DNA of 64,000 nucleotides from Archegozetes longisetosus (GCA_018873245.2 JAEMBT020000006.1:2669855-2733854); one strand, 5' to 3'; positions 1-16,129 are shown, counted from the stretch's first letter. The notes: generated from the letters alone by a model not told the origin. A program made the numbers and translations.

Positions 1-3000
1 TGTGACTGAATCGCATTTTCTTAATGGTTACATAAGTAAAAAAAAGCATTTACTTAATGAAATAACAATTTTTTGTATGAGACTTACTATTTCTTCATGA
101 AGTTATTCTCATATTTCTGGTGACCTACAAACGAGTGGGTGTCAAATGAGGAATTGTCAAAATATCAATATGACATAATCAAAATTTTATTAAATTTGTT
201 ACTCATGGCAACAATTCTTTATATAAGCAATTATTCTCGGAAAAAGATGTTTTTATGCTAACTTAGTGAGAAAGATTCACAGTTTGTGCCAATCAACATA
301 AGCTTAGGCTCATTCAAATCCAGAGTTTATTAATGAAAGGATCAAAAGTAATAGATCGGAATAATAATAGAAGTATAAAATGTTTTTTTAGTCACAATAT
401 AATTAGATCCTCGCCATAAGGGATACTACAGAGTAGTTTACTATTCTATAGAAAACAACAGAAGGCGCATATTATATTCCTTAGGCGCATAATTAAGCAA
501 CGGTATAAGAAATAGATCTCAAATGACGAGCTTCTTTGCAATTAAAAAACGTTTCTTTTTTAAAATAATCAACTTATTTGTAGCTTTGACTGCTTCCAAC
601 AAATAGTTCAATAATCTTAGTCATAAAACGAATGACTATCAATGAACTTCTGATTAATTACATGGCAAAAATTCGTTAAGAGGTTATTGTTTCAACTGCA
701 ATCATAGACCGCATATCTTATAGCTATTCCTTTTAGTCTATTGCCCGTATCCTCAAAATGAAAGCCTGTTACAGTTGTTCCTCAAATTAAAATGAATTTC
801 GAACGCTTAAGGGGCTCGTAATTAAAGGCTTCTCCTACGTAAAACATGACAAAACTTGTCGCAAACAAACGTAAACACTATTTTACTATAATTTCTGAAA
901 TTAGGTAAAGCGCCTGAAAAAATATAAGTTATTGGATAAGAAGCAAAGGAGCAACCATAAAAGTGAGCAAAAGTTGACTTTCTGTTGGAGCAAGTTACTT
1001 TTGCTATAAGATCAATTTTACTGTTACTTTCATAGCTTACAAAAGCAAAGTTCTTTTATTAGACTAGTAAATACTATCGAAGATAATTAGCTGAATCTTA
1101 CTGAAGCGGCGATAAAAATTTTATTGTTTCTCCTTTAAGTATTTTGGTTAAACAGTAAATGTCTATTACAATTGTAATTCACATTTTCTCATATGGACTC
1201 AGCCAATAAGTATTATAGTGTATAAGAAAATTCAAACTAAGTTTTAATTTGAATCCATTTTGTCGCTTAAAATCGATTGGTAAAATGACGCTGAGCATTT
1301 ATTCTTAAACATATTAAAGTTTTGACCATGTTTCAGTCATTAGTTTAATGTTGTTCATTTGAAGTTCATATTATGCCGAGTATTTTCAAAGCAATTACAT
1401 AAGTTTTAGATAATGCTATAAAACTAACTTAATTTTCATTGACAACAGTACTATTACTATAATTAGAAAATGAGAGTTGCAAGTAATTTAGCCTTTTCCG
1501 TAGAGCACATGTAGTTGACTGTATATCAAATTAAATCAATTATTGAAGTTTAAAATTTATTGACAAAAATAATCAATCATCATCTAATAGGTTATCGAAT
1601 TTTAAGGTTTACTTAAATAAAGAGTCTGACGAGTTCCACATAATAGTATACATTTCTAAACTCTCGGTTTCTAATTATAGTAACAGTATATGTTAGCATA
1701 GAATGATCAATATTTAATTTGAATTCTTTAGTTTAAAAATGAATCTAAACTTTTAATTTTTCATTATTATGAATTTGGTCTGATGATTACCAGTTGGAAC
1801 AATTTTAAAAATTCATTTAGGCCCGAGAAGAAGAAAACTTTCCAATCTTTAGCTGATAATAAAAGTTCAACTTAGACAAAACGTGCTGAGGGAGACATCC
1901 TTTGGACAAAATCTTAGCAATGCATTTAGATATAGACTCTTTTAAATCTATTGCAATAGATGCCACTGTCTAGAGATTAGGCCTTTAAAGCTTAACTATT
2001 TTCTAGTCTAACTCATAGTAAAACAACCATTTGATCATAGCGTTAAGAATCTGTTTATACTGTTTTTCAATAAGTTCTAAACTTTATTAAATGAGTCCTG
2101 AATCGACAGGTCTTAAGAATAAAATTATGTAAAATATAGGAAAAAGGGTAGAAATTGAATGAAAGAAATTCTTTTGCTTTCTCAGAGTAGGTTCTCATTT
2201 CTTTTTCTCTACTTTTAATAATATATTCTATGCTTCTCTATGAAATGTTCGGAATTCAGAGCTTCTCAGCTTCAGTGTAATCCTATTTAATTTAAATATT
2301 TATTGTGTCGCTCAATAACTTCGTTGAAAATGAAGGCTTTTAGCTCGCATAACAAACAAGTCCGTAAATTAAGTTTTCGTTCTAGCTCTATTTTGGTTTG
2401 TTTCCCCAACTATTTTACAATCATATAAATGAAAATAACATTAATTTGAAGAAAAAACATCAGTTTGTTTCATTTATAACTGCTATTGAAAACAATAAAC
2501 CAATTTTTTAAAAATGCAGTTTGTCCCCGACTGGCAATTCTGTATTGCCACTAAACCTTATTGAGATAGTCAAAATTTAGATCAAGTTTATCCTAGATTC
2601 AACTATTGAAAAATTTTCCACCGATCACCAAGGCTTTTAGATACTAACATTAACTATTTTTGAATGAAATTTCTACTAATTTACTTAATAAATGCATGTT
2701 TTCTCCTAAATATGGTTAAAATTGAGAAGTATTTTACTTCAATCTTAGCATCTTAATCTATATTTTCCATAATTTGGACCATTAGGCATTATATCCACCA
2801 TTGGAGTTGTCAGTGCTTACCAAATCAGTTGCTAAGGTCGAAATTTGCTATTAAAAAGGGGCAGACTGTACTCAGCTTTCAGCCCAGAACTATTCTAAAC
2901 AACTATATGAATAAATACACGACATTGTTGGTACAGCTGATTAAGAGTTCTTTCCAAAAAAATATTCTAAAATTTTAAGTTAGTTATAAATACTAAAATC

Positions 3001-6000
3001 AATGAGCAACCAAATGATTTGAGCAAAAATTTAAATTGGGCTAGCGTTGTGTTTACTGTTCGAACTTATAGCGAAGCTTTTAGCTCAAGATGATTTGAAG
3101 CAGTAGGAAAATAAATTAAAAAATTCATCGTAGACCTGTCAAAATGATATTCTAAACAACTAAATAAAGATATTTTTGAATCTTGGATTTAAAAAACAAA
3201 GCCAACGGAATTGAGTCCAATAACCAAAATAAACAAAATATCAATATAATTATAATATGGAACTAGTATAGTACTTACAGCTTAGAATCAATCTGTTAAA
3301 AACTTGGACTAATCTCATCTTATTTTTATCAAATTTCTTCTCTCAAATAAACTCTCAAATACTTGAAATAAAAATATTTGTCTACAGTCTACGGTTTTTT
3401 ACAGTGTTTAATATTAAGTTCAGAGTTAATCGTTATAGTTAATCAAATAAATTTCAAATTTATTAGTAGAACTGCTGAAATTGCTATTTGAAACAAATAA
3501 CATTTAGAGAAAAAAACTTGTTCGTCAAAAGGGTGGGATGATGATAGGTGATCCAACTCTAAAAGTTTACAATTCTTTATCAATTCAATTAACGAACTAG
3601 TATTAAGTTTACAGCTTATAAGTTATTCAAAGCCATTAAACAGTAAATGGATCTATAAGAAAACAGTAGCATTGTGAGAAACTAGAGCTAAGCCAAATAT
3701 AACATTACTTAAGTGTATAACTCTCCTACGCAAATAAACTTTAATGAATTTCAAAATGACAATTCTGCTCGCTCAAAATCGATCTTTACTTTTTGTAATA
3801 ATATCTTCGTTTCAAACTTTTCCAAGAGCAAGATATGTAATACCTAAAACTACTTTTGAAACCGATCAAAGTATGATATGGAACAATTCAATAGGGTTTA
3901 GAAAACAAATGATGATCAAGTTTTTTAAGAATCGAGTTAAGGGTGATTCCAGTATTTTAGAGCTTAAAAATTTCAATCAATGTAATGCAGAATTAGAATT
4001 TTGTTCACAGCTTGAAATCGCTTTTTAAACACAGGAAATTAATTCACGAGAAGCGAAAACTAATCAAATCATTTATACTATCTCTAAGTATTTCACCATA
4101 AAAAGCATTCTTTTATGCTTCAGAATGGGATTTCTGGTCAATAAAACTTAAAGTTAATTTTTTGACTGTATTTAGCTTCCAGTTTTAAGCTTGTAATAAC
4201 AATAAGCACTGATGGAAATTTCGTTCGACAAGATTTATTATTATTCCAAAAAATAAATACTTTGGTGAACGCTTCAGCAAGTTTGATACGAAATTCATTA
4301 CATCTAAAACTGCTGTAAGTTTGATACTAACCAACAATTTTATTTACAGATTACAATTGAAGCTATATGGTAAATAAAAAAACATATGAGAAGCTAAAAC
4401 TAATATAGTTCCTAATATGGTACTTAAAATGGTACTCAACAAGTTTTCTCACATACGAGTCGACACTTTAATGTTTTGAGATAAGAATCAAACTTTTATT
4501 TTTGAATAGTATTTAATTTAAAGCTCAAAGCTTACTAGATAAATAAATTCAAAATCAAAATATATTTTGATAAAACTGTCACTCAAAAAAAAATTTATAG
4601 TAAATTTTGTTTTGGTTAAATCCATCTTCAATTGATTCTGATATTCTAGAAACTAAAATTTGTTATAAATTGAATGCCAAACTTGTGCTGTGTATACAGT
4701 CTGGAATCAAAGCTCTATTGAAGGAAATTAATGTTTAGGAAACCAGAACTAATAAAACCCTATTTATCTTAAAGCATTGTTCAATGCGACTAAACTCTTG
4801 TGTAAACATGATATTTAGTATTTTGCTCAATATAAATCAAACTTAATAAAATGTCTAAACACACGCAAAATTGAAAGCAAAACTGATAACACGTTTTGAA
4901 TTTGGACAAACGACGTGCATTCATGAAACGACAAATTTGCAATTATATGCCAATTCAATGAAGGCTAATGTCAAAAGCTTCTTTATTTACATCTTATAAT
5001 TACGGATTTCTCATTGCACGAAGAGTTGTGAGCCTAAAAATAGAATTTTTCCGTTTGGTATTATTTATTTTCTTATGTATTTCAATCATACAATTTAAAT
5101 AAAGTTATGTTATTAGTCACTCGACATTTGCCTTCATAATCAACCGTTGAATAAATAGACTCCTATTCAAATTTACATTACATGTAAGAGACTCAAAGTT
5201 TGTTCAATCACTTATCATTCAATTGAAGCTCTTTTCTATATGATAGAAGCAGTTCATTGATTCAAAACTTGTTAAAAACTTAGTTTTTTTCTATTTCAGT
5301 CATGATATCTGAGAAATCATATAGAAATTGAACAATAGCTTTCAAGTAGTTTTTAAGGCTATTTCTATTTGTATTGTATTTGATTTCTATGTCAATTGTA
5401 AGCAAATGAAGTTTGAATTCAATCTGAATTTCGAGAATAAGTGTCAAAAACTCGCTTATCATATCATAATTGACTTCTTATTGAAAACTAAATTAATTTT
5501 CATCTTCATAAACATGTTAGCGAACAGAAAAATTGACGCAAACATAAGAAGATTCATTTAAATGATAGTTGTTTATGGTTATGATCTCAATAATAGTCTA
5601 TATTTTTAGTATTTTTGGCTGAAAAGTGAACAAAAATGCAAAGTTAGAAAATATTCGAACGTAAAAAAGTCACTAAACTTAACATCAATTTTTAAAGTAT
5701 TGCCTTAGCTTTTCGTAGTCCACAAGTAATCAGTTATAAAGCTTTTCTAAGTGAGACACGAGTCTCACAACTAATTTACGGCTTGAAAACTTTCTAAGAA
5801 GTCGAAAGTTTAGCAAAAAACCAATTAGTAGTTCATTAATCTAGTTACAATGCATGCCTAATGAAGTTCTTACGCATCCCAAGCATAAGAAATGCATTTT
5901 CGCGCAAAAGGGCTCCAATATTATCGACTAGTTTAGAAGAAAAATTTGATCAAAAGTTGGATTTCTCATTCAAAACTTCATATGCGTCTTCGAACAAATA

Positions 6001-9000
6001 AAGCTTACTTCGCTCTCATATCTCTCAAGTTTATCATGCACTCTATACTCATCCTAAGGCTATTTACAGTGTGTTTATGTTTTCGTGAATGAGCGACAAT
6101 TTGCGAATGCTTTGTCAGAATATTTTTCGATGAAATCTGAGCTTAAAAGATAATAACTGAATAATGAAGAAATAGGTTCTCATATTTTTGTCTGAAATTA
6201 TTCAGCAGTTAAGGACTTTCTATAGTCTAATGCTTTATAACTGCAAATATTTTTTGGCAATTTTTGTCAAATTTATTTCTCAAATAACAGGACAAGAATT
6301 GATTTTTATGATGCTAGTTGTGAAATGCATTTTATGAGATTAAACATTTATGAGTTAGATGTGAAGTTATGTTAATCTTCTAGTGAAAGTTTTACCTAAA
6401 GTATTGATCTTTTTTCCTTTTGAGAAAACAGTTTTTCCTATATCTAATTACCGCATAAAATTAAGATATTATCCAAATTTTATTCTGACAGCACATCAAT
6501 TTCGCTAGAATATTATCGCATTTATCACATAATGAGTTTCTCCTTCAAGATTAGTTGTTTAAACTATTTTGACTTCAAAGTAAAAACTGTTATTTTTGTG
6601 AATACTTCAAAAATTTCAGTAAACAGAAAAATAAAACCTTCACGTGGTCTCAGTAAACATCAATACCTGATTAAATAGAAGCTACTCAAAATATCTAAAA
6701 ATTATTCAAATTTTGAGTTAGCGTGATCAAAATTATTTTCACTGTACCAACTTAATAATCTCCTTAAGCTTCTTAAAAATTAAAACTGGATAATTGTTAA
6801 CACAAGACTGGCTATCAAACCATAAAGGCTTAATTTTCCTTAATCTAAGGAAAATCCTAAACTGTAAGTGATTAATTATTTTTTATTGGAAATACAAGTT
6901 AAAGTCGAGAAATATTTAGACGATATTACGTGCATCTCTAACATTTCCTATATAATTAGATGGACTTATTTAAAACGATCAATCTTAAAATCTTAGCTTA
7001 TATGAAGTGATATCGCTTAAGATATTAGGGGAACAAAACAATGACCAACTAATAATAATTAAGTTTGACGCGAAGCTGTTTTTACCACACATAGTCAATA
7101 TGCCTCCTCTAAAATTAGACTAATAATCAAAATTGAACAATTGACTCATTTCTGATAGCAAACATAGGTGAAAATTAAATTTTAAAGATATACTTCAGGA
7201 AAGATAAATTGATTCCTATGAAACAAATTTAGGCAAGTTTAAGATTTATTCATTTTTTCTTTACCATCAAAATTACTGTTTTAACGAGCTTTGGGAAATA
7301 AATTAAAAATACTGAACAATTACAGTTGTAACGACTAAACATTAAGTTGATTTAAGCAATATTTATTTATCGACTACAATTGAAATAGGTTATTGATAAC
7401 CCCATAAAAACCTCAATTGATAGCATTATTGATATAAAGGGCACATAACAAGTGGCAACATTTAATGTCTTTGCGTAGCAAACATTAGGCTATCATTAAA
7501 ACTAAATTACAATGAAAGCTAATACTTCTTATATCGAGAGCACAGCAAAAAGTAGTAAAAATAATTCGCGGTAAGACTTAATAGTTTTCATTCACGACTA
7601 GAGAGAATAATCGAAAGCATTGGAGTCTTTGAGAGTCGGCGTACACTTCAATACCTGACTCGATATATTTTCCTCTGGACCAAAGACATTACTAGAAGCT
7701 TAACAGTACAGTATAGTATAGTATCTGAAAGTAGCGTCAAATCTACATCCGAAGCATGTGCTCCACTCTCGATATTGACTTCTTAGGAGAAAGAGAGAAA
7801 TTCTAGGTTTTAGGCTCAATGTGTACTAGTATTAGCTTTCAGTATACTATTTAAGTAGAGAGTAAAAAGTTTGTAGTTTTGTTTTTTGGTATTATATGTA
7901 TTATGTGAAAACTACTGTGCATTGGGTTGTCATCTCCCCTATGTTTTATTTGGATTGTTAAGACTCTCGGATTCTATAAACTGAATATTGATAGTGTGTA
8001 TTAAATGTGAACTTCAAGAATTTTGTCTTTCAACTTACTTTCTATATATTATTCACGATTCGAAATTAAAAATTTGAATAATATATGATTTCTTGAACTT
8101 GACTCTGAAATTGACAACTCTATTAAATTGTTTCTCAAGAGACTCAATACTAGTAACATAGAATTTTGCCTAATAGACTGCTTGGAAAATGAACTCTCAA
8201 AGTTTGGCACCTTTAGAATGATGAAAGAATGTGAACCTAATCTAACCTCTCTGTGAATTTTCCAGAACAAAAGGTGTCAACCCTACTTGTGAACAGTGCC
8301 AGAAGCCAAACATGAATAATTCACAGCCCAAGCAAAAGCAATTTAATAGCACACCATCACATCCGAAATGGTAACTTAGAAATAGAGCTTAAGCTCCTTC
8401 CTTAAAGAGTGTGCCGACGACTATAACGTAGCGAAAAATTTTCTGGTCTAGTCTTATATTTCTTGGTCACGTCCAGCAAATTTGCATTAACTGTAAAATA
8501 TTGGGCGGTTTTCATACTAGGAAAAACTTATTTTTATTTGCAGTTAAGGTGTTTTCTGCATCTACCTAGACTACCATCTATAGCGTGGGTGTCATTAATG
8601 CTATTTTTCTATGCAATTAATACAAAATATATTTCGTTTTCGTTACAAGTGCCGCTCGATTTTCGCCTCATCTGAACTTTTTTATGCTTCACTTTTTAAT
8701 GAAGTCATGCAATGATCATTTACCTCTATTATTGTTTTCATTGTATGAATTATACTATTTTGAAACATGGAATATACCAGTCTTTCGACCAGATGTGCCG
8801 TCAATAATAAACAAACTCAGCTCAAAGTAAGACTACGTTTAGTAACATTACTTCTTTATTCAACTATTATATAAATTTCTATCTAGTTATAAGTTTTTGA
8901 CCTCAAATAATGGATATTATTTTATTTGAAGATTTATGAGATTTTTCTGTTTTATTGTCTTAATTATGTTCATAAGTTATATATGTTTTACATCTATTCT

Positions 9001-12000
9001 TAATTTGATTAAATACTAAGAACTTTTCAAGCATTTTTAATTATTTGTCTATAATAATTGTTTATTAGGAGGGTTTATTAAACTTTTTAATTATTTAACT
9101 AAGTGACTGATTAGGAGAATAATTTAAATTTTAAGCAATTTTTATAAAATAATTAACGTTAATTCTTATCGAATTTTTAAAAAATCCTTTGATAATCAAG
9201 CGTTCAAAACATTAAATAGCAAAAAGTTTTCAAAAATATTTAAAATTGCCATCTTAAATTATGTTGACTATTTTTCATTCAATCATAATGTTTTATTGCT
9301 AGTTATTGAATGAGCACTTTGTGGTTCTATTTTGAGGCTCACATTATGACAATAAACCGTAACAAATAACATCCATGAACAGCTATTACACTATGAGAGG
9401 TTTAGGCTCATTAAGGGATATAGATGATCAAAATCTTAGTTTAAAAATGCAATCACTTCTATCAAACTCATCTCACAATTGTACTTTTGGTTTTAGTGAT
9501 TGAATATGGAAGAGCTCTTATTTGGGAATAAGCGGTTATTCAATAAAAGTAATATAAAAATCACAATTTCACTTTTTTATCTAAAATATTTTCTGCCAAA
9601 AGTTTGTAAATCTTGTGAAAAATTACAATGTTTGATCATATCGTAAAGATCAAAATAGCAACCTGGAACTGCAGTTCCAGTCTAAAGCAGGCTCAAACTT
9701 ATTCTTACCTCCAATAAAATAATTATCAATTATTTACAGTTTTCTACTTCTAAAGATTTATTGAAATTTATGACTATGACTGAAAGACTGACGCATTGGA
9801 TTATTAAATATATTTTTTCATTTTTCAAGAAATGTTCAATTTTTAATGCCTTCAAAATGACTGAACAGTTAATAGAGTCTTATCTTTCAACTAACTTAAC
9901 AATAAATGACACTTTGAATGTTGAAAATTGGCTAAAAATATGATTTGAAATGATCCATTCATAATGTTATTGAGAAAAGTCAAATCTTACATAATTGCTT
10001 AAACTTTTATCTTCACAAAGTCAATGGTTGACAGCTATAAAAAAATGATGTAAGAAAATAAATAAAATATTCAAATTTAACGACCTATATCCAGTCTGGA
10101 GCTTAACAGAAAATGTTGCTCGAGGTATAAACTTTGCATGTTCATAATGAAGGTTAATATGAAATCGAAACCACAGCCCGTATGCGTTCGTGAAGGTTTA
10201 AACTTTTTTAAAGTTGAGTGATATTTTTCCATTTATATTTGGAAACTTCATCCATAAATGTTTCGCCCAGTGTTTCCAAGCCATTTATTTTGTAGCGTCG
10301 CATCGTTTGACACTTTTTTCTCGCATTCTCTCATTCATTCCATACATTTTATGCTCGAGTTTTTTCATTGTTGCTCAGATGTGAACACAATATGTGTTTT
10401 ATGGCTCTTGTTTAGTGTAAAAACGTTATAAAATTGTTTTAAAAGAATGTAATTTTACCAGTGGATAGCTCATTGAATAGGTTGCAATTAATATTGAAAT
10501 AATGAGGTTCCAGGCATTGATTATAAGCATTAATTATTTATAGCGAAATAAAAAATTCCTTTACCATTACTAATAAAGAATTGATTTGCCAATTCTCAGG
10601 AAAGTCATTGAGAAAAAGCTAGATTCGCAATCATTTATTCAAAACTTCTATTTATATAACTCCTGAGGTGTTTGTGATAAACATTGAAAATAAAGAGATT
10701 CTCAGAATCGATTTTCAAAATATACTTATCTAAATAAAGAAATTTTATTTCTATTGCCTTTATTTTGAAATTCTAAGAAAATCATTAGTAGAAGGTTGAG
10801 TTGAAATAAGATATTCAAAATATCTATTAATATAACTCTATCGATAGGCAGAAAAGAAACTCGTACAACTTATCAATCAATAAGATTCTTCTAAAGTGTA
10901 TATTTGCAAAAGCATCGCATAGACGAATGGGTAAAACGAGTCGTTGTCAATATATAGTATGTCAATAAAAAACCCACATTTTATTTCTTGTTGGGTTCTA
11001 AACAGAACCAGAATCTACTGAATAACGTAATTGCCCGGTGGGTGTGATTTTATTGTTGCTTCTTTTTAAAAAGTGTCTCATTTATCTTTATTTAACCTCT
11101 AAATGCTAGCAATGATAGAGAAATAGGCTTTACTTACGATCCATTCATTACTAGATAGAAAAGGAATCCATACGTGAAAAACCTTTTGCTGCAAATAAGA
11201 GTAAACATAAAGCTGAAAATACATGAAAAAACTTCTGTTTTTGATATCCTTCTCAGTCTAAACGCAATTAATGTTATTCTCGTTGTACTGAAAATTCTGT
11301 TAACTTAATATTGACTTTTTTCTCCTACCGCTCAATCTATCCCTTGCTCTTAAGTGCTTCTACTAATTTTCAGAATCCATTCTCAAAGAGAGTTAAGATC
11401 CAAAGGAGAAACTAATTAAGTGCTAAAATCTAGTTAAGAAGCCTTTTGGCGTTAGTGCCAAACCAGTACTAACTCTCAGGATAAATAAGAAGCGCTTCTG
11501 TGCTCTGGTTTCAACCATACTAACAACTTCTATGAAAACAGAGGCAGAAATCAATTTGATCTGATATTTATTCTGTATATAAACACTAGACATGAGGTAA
11601 CAAAAATATTCCTCTTTAGCACTCATTTCTAACAACTTCCTCTTCTCAACTATTTTCCGCTCTCTTCATATCTCTAACAACTTCTATATTATCTAATATA
11701 AAGTTTTTGCCAACTTATATTTTCTCGCCTCTAGTTTGATATACATTCAAAGTGAGATTTATTATATCAAACTTTGTGTTAAGGTTAGTGTTGAGAAAAC
11801 AAGTTCAGGCAAAATGAGGCAAGGGATGCGTTCTTGTAGCATCGTAATCTCTCATTCAAAGAATATTAGAAATTCTTGAAATTGAATACTTAAGGTGAAT
11901 ATTTTTAGAAAATTAATTAAATTTTCTAAAATTGGAAAATTTTACTAATTTGAGCAATATTTTTATTTGACTCACTGTACAATATTAATTTAAGAAAATA

Positions 12001-13460
12001 TTAGTTTAAGAATTATTTTAACTGAACTGTTTTCATTTTGAAAATTCAGTAGTTTTCATTTTGAGTTATGTGTAATTTCCGTTCGGTTTCGTAATTATTT
12101 TGTGTATAATTCATCTTCGATTTTACCGTAGCCACTTAGTGCTACTTTGATCTATAGTGATTAACCCACTAATTATTAACTCAATATTACAGTTTCTGTT
12201 TTGAAATTTGTGCAGTTTTAAGCATATATTCTTTGAGGAAAATTTGCCCAAGTCATGATATTGAGTCAAATTGATGTCATGTTAAAGTAGGTTTGAATAA
12301 TTAAATATGAAACCTTTTCGACTAAAGTCAAGTCTTAAAAGCAATTCAAGTCATTTAATAGGATATTATTTTTACAATGTGATCAAATACACTTCTAATT
12401 GAAACAAAACATTTTTTGTCAAATATTCTAAAAATTTGATTTTACGAATGATCGTGTCTGAAAGCCAGGGTTTTAGAGCCCCCCTAAGATTGGAAGATTC
12501 TGAAAATCGAACTCCCCTGAGTTTTACATTTTGCTCATCTCAGGGTTTAGGTCAATATGAAAGCCTGTTATTGTCTAAATCAAACTCGACATTGACATTG
12601 TATAGGCCTAGTATTGAAAGTATTGTAAACAGTTGTGATACTCCTAGAAGATGGACTTGATTTCCCCTCAGATTTAACTTTCTCTCAAAGTTGTAAGCGA
12701 AAAGACTACTTCTCTGCCCAACTTCTCGTTGACCAGAGAGACAATTACATTACAGGGGTAACTAATGCTAATAATAGACAACAATATGCTGTGCCTTATG
12801 AGACAGTGTAAATAATTGATTAGGCCTTAATTTACTATTCATTATCACAATTGAAAACACTTGAAGTCATTTTTCTTGGAGTTTCTATTTTTGAATAATT
12901 TATATGAAGTAAAAATAGTAATTCATAATATCTGTGATATTTATGTAGTAAAAGACATTTAAAATAAATGATTTGGTTCAATTATTTAAAGTTTCAAAAA
13001 ATTAGTTTTATTTGTGAAAAGGTTTTATTTTTATTAAACTTTACTTAGATAAGTTTGAAACATATCTCATAATTATAACGATAATTATGATTTGAAAAAT
13101 TATTTCGAAACATTTAATCAAAATTTAATTGGCATATAATATATTGAAAGTTTTGCAGCGTATAAAAATTGAACTTTCAAACATAAAATTAAAAACAGGA
13201 CTTCTATTAATCTAATTAGAAAAAGGACATTAAAGAAATGGAAGAGTTAGTTAAGTATTAATCACAATAAGGAAATAATACTCTGCAATTATAGGAGAAG
13301 TAAACGAACAACTATTTGTTGCACTCTTCACCACATCATTATTAAGTATGCGTAACATAGCATCAAATGCTTTATTATAAGGAAGTTTTTAAGACTTAAT
13401 AAACTTGAGTGCAAACTATATTAAATATATTATACTTGAATAACAAGCAATTTTCATGCT
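1..13460. other. AT-rich non-coding DNA, no supported gene
   Basis: I read both strands here and found no exon, domain or RNA gene I could defend. The longest open frames are under 100 codons, have low-complexity translations without recognisable motifs, and are no longer than expected in very AT-rich DNA. It is intergenic, or it holds untranslated leader exons or 5' introns of the navigator gene that starts near 16.9 kb. Confidence 0.6.

Positions 13461-13461
<1 letters not shown>

Positions 13462-13502
<41 letters not shown>
13462..13502. repeat. (CT)n microsatellite
   Basis: About 20 uninterrupted CT dinucleotides. It is the first of several CT/GA tracts between 13.4 and 18.4 kb that surround the proposed start of the navigator gene. 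Confidence 0.97.
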
Positions 13503-13505
<3 letters not shown>

Positions 13506-14567
13506 ATTGAAAGTATTTCTCTTACGACCTAATCTGACCCCAAATAGTATCATAAGTCATATTTGTTAAGATTAGACTCATATGTCTTATGGCAAAAATC
13601 CGTTATTATAATTAAAATCTTAAAGAGTCTATAGCATGGTAGTTAGATATTTATTGATGGGTGTTATGCATGAAAGGGTGCATCAAAAGGGATGCGATTT
13701 AAGGAAAAGCGTCAAACATGTTATTTCTGATAATCAACTTAATTGACGATATCATGGCTTAACGAATACCTTTAAGGCTAACTTTTTTACATCTAATTAA
13801 GAAAAATGTACCTCAAGTGTATATTAAACTTGATATTGAATGCCATCGTAATTTTCTCACACTTCAAATTCAATGTTATTCATTTGTAAGTCAAGGATTG
13901 GGTTGAAAACAATACGAATTTCCCTAACTTTTATTCTTATGACTTGCTCTCTAATAAGGCTTATATTGATGTGAAGCGAAGCGTTCAAAGCGAGACGAAT
14001 GACAGATGAGATGTGCCTAAACTTATAGATACCGGTTATATATAAGAGAATAACATATTTTTCTACTTCTATTGATCTTATTTTCTCTTATGTTGTTGTC
14101 GGTTATCATCGAGCATGTCCTTGTCTTTTGGCGGTAATAATCTAACAATAGAATTCCCGAATGGCTAATATTTCAGACCCCACGAAGAATAAGAATATGA
14201 CATATATTCACTATCTGATAGAACTGATGCATAAATAAAATCTCAAAATAACAAATACTGACAGCAAAACTCTAGAGTTATAGGAATAAAAAAGAATCAT
14301 GTTTTCTGGTCCATGAAAATTGTCAATTTTCAACCAATTAAAGACCCATCAAATAATCTCCTTCTCCTCTCGGTTTTTCTCTCCGTTTCCCTCATTTCAC
14401 TACTGACTCAGTCTTACATATCTCTCCCCTTAACTGAATCTAAATATTTTCTCTATTTATTACTAGAAAGGGGCTTATTTGGACCACTATTAGACAGAGC
14501 TCTTGCGTCATTTTACCTAACATTTTAGGTTGGACTCTGTCTTCCCGAGTCAACGAACTTATTACTA

Positions 14568-14619
14568 GAAAAAGGGCGTGTGCTGCATACTGAATGAGTT
14601 AGTACTTACGCCCTTTTTC
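14568..14619. repeat. Short perfect hairpin next to a TTAGG run
   Basis: A 12-bp perfect inverted repeat (GAAAAAGGGCGT at 14568-14579, its complement at 14608-14619) with a 28-base loop. It is followed at 14623-14636 by about two and a half TTAGG units. A further imperfect inverted repeat (AGACAGAG / CTCTGTCT) lies just upstream, so the area may be a small decayed foldback element. No function is claimed. Confidence 0.6.
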
Positions 14620-14640
14620 CAATAGGTTAGGTTAGGTTAA

Positions 14641-16083
14641 ACTGCCTTTCTCTCACTCTCTTACCACTCTTTCTCCGCACTCTCTCCTAAACTCTCTGCA
14701 TCTCTATCTACATCCACCCAACCATCCCATCGCTCTCTAGTTGAGTCATTCAATTTCATTTCTCCCGTTTGGCTTTGAATTATTTGATACAATGCTCTAG
14801 TAGTGCACTTCAATTCGCATTCATATACATGAGCCTCACTTTTCATAGTGTAGTAGTGACTCACAACACAAACTTATTTGAAGGAATTTGACCAGAAAAT
14901 GGTTTTCCATCTACTGCCTATCCAGAAGCCAATTCCATCACTTGAGGCTTATATTTATGCACAATTCACTCGCAGTTATACCCTAAGGATTAGATAATAC
15001 GCACTATAATGCCTAACAATCTATCGGAATTTTGGGAATTTAGTTAGAATTTTTTACACTTGGAATAAAAGAGTTATTGATGCTAGATAGACATTAATTT
15101 ATAGCACAGATGTTACGATGCGCTATCAATGAATTATAGGATATAAAAAAGCTTCTTCTACTTATTGTATGATTGCATGTGTGAAAAAATTGTCATTTTT
15201 AAAGCTTTTCATGTGATATAAAAATATATTTTTTTATTTTTTGTATTTTATAACCGTTTCATTCATCTATTGATCAAATTGGAGGCTTATTGAAAAAATG
15301 TTGATCTAGCGTTGAGTTTTGCTGAGGAAAAAGTTTTTCTCTTCTATTAGGATTGCACTTAAAATGATTTTTTCTTACTTATATAGACCGTTGAATGGGT
15401 GAATCTCCTTATCAATAGGAAAATAGTCCATTTGTTAATCAATCAAAAGCATTAATAGTTATTAGAAATGCTTTTGACATAATAAATGATTGCATTTTTG
15501 ACTAAAAAATGTAGATATAAACGTGATTTAGAAGTTGTTCCATTATTTAGTAAATGATGATTTTGGAAAGTTCTTTACCCTTTCCTAAAATAAGTCCTAA
15601 ACGAAAAACCAAAACTAACCTTACAAACATACAAAGCAATAAATTAAAGCAAATGTTACACTAATTTATCTGATATTCACATTTTTAGAGCGCATAAAAT
15701 ACCCTATATATTAACGATTTATCATATTAGTGAGGAATATTCCTATTTTAATAGTACAAGTATTAGACGGCATTAACATTTCTATCGATACAATTAAATG
15801 TGTGTTTAAGAGTTAGATACAAAAGAGAGCTAGACTTAGAGACTCAGACTCTCCCCTTAGTAGTAATAGTATTGGATTTCCTCATCATTTGATTCCAATT
15901 CTCGACATCTGTAGTCATTCACATTGGCTCAAAACGAGAAACTACTTCTAACACAACAATGAAGATGATTCTCAATGAAGACGCTTTTGTTGTCTCCTTC
16001 ATAGGCATTACTTATTACTACTGCACAGATTCTTCGACCCTCATGTTCAATGAGTTGTGATTCTTCGTTAATATCTATCACAA

Positions 16084-16129
<46 letters not shown>

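Noticed and set aside
3744-4028. 94-codon open frame on the + strand
   Set aside because: No motif, no splice context and a low-complexity translation. Frames this long occur by chance in this DNA.
5280-5561. Overlapping open frames on both strands
   Set aside because: Both are AT-driven, without domains. Overlap on opposite strands is typical of chance frames.
12436-12660. 74-codon + strand frame with a higher GC content than its surroundings
   Set aside because: No recognisable motif and no plausible splice partners.
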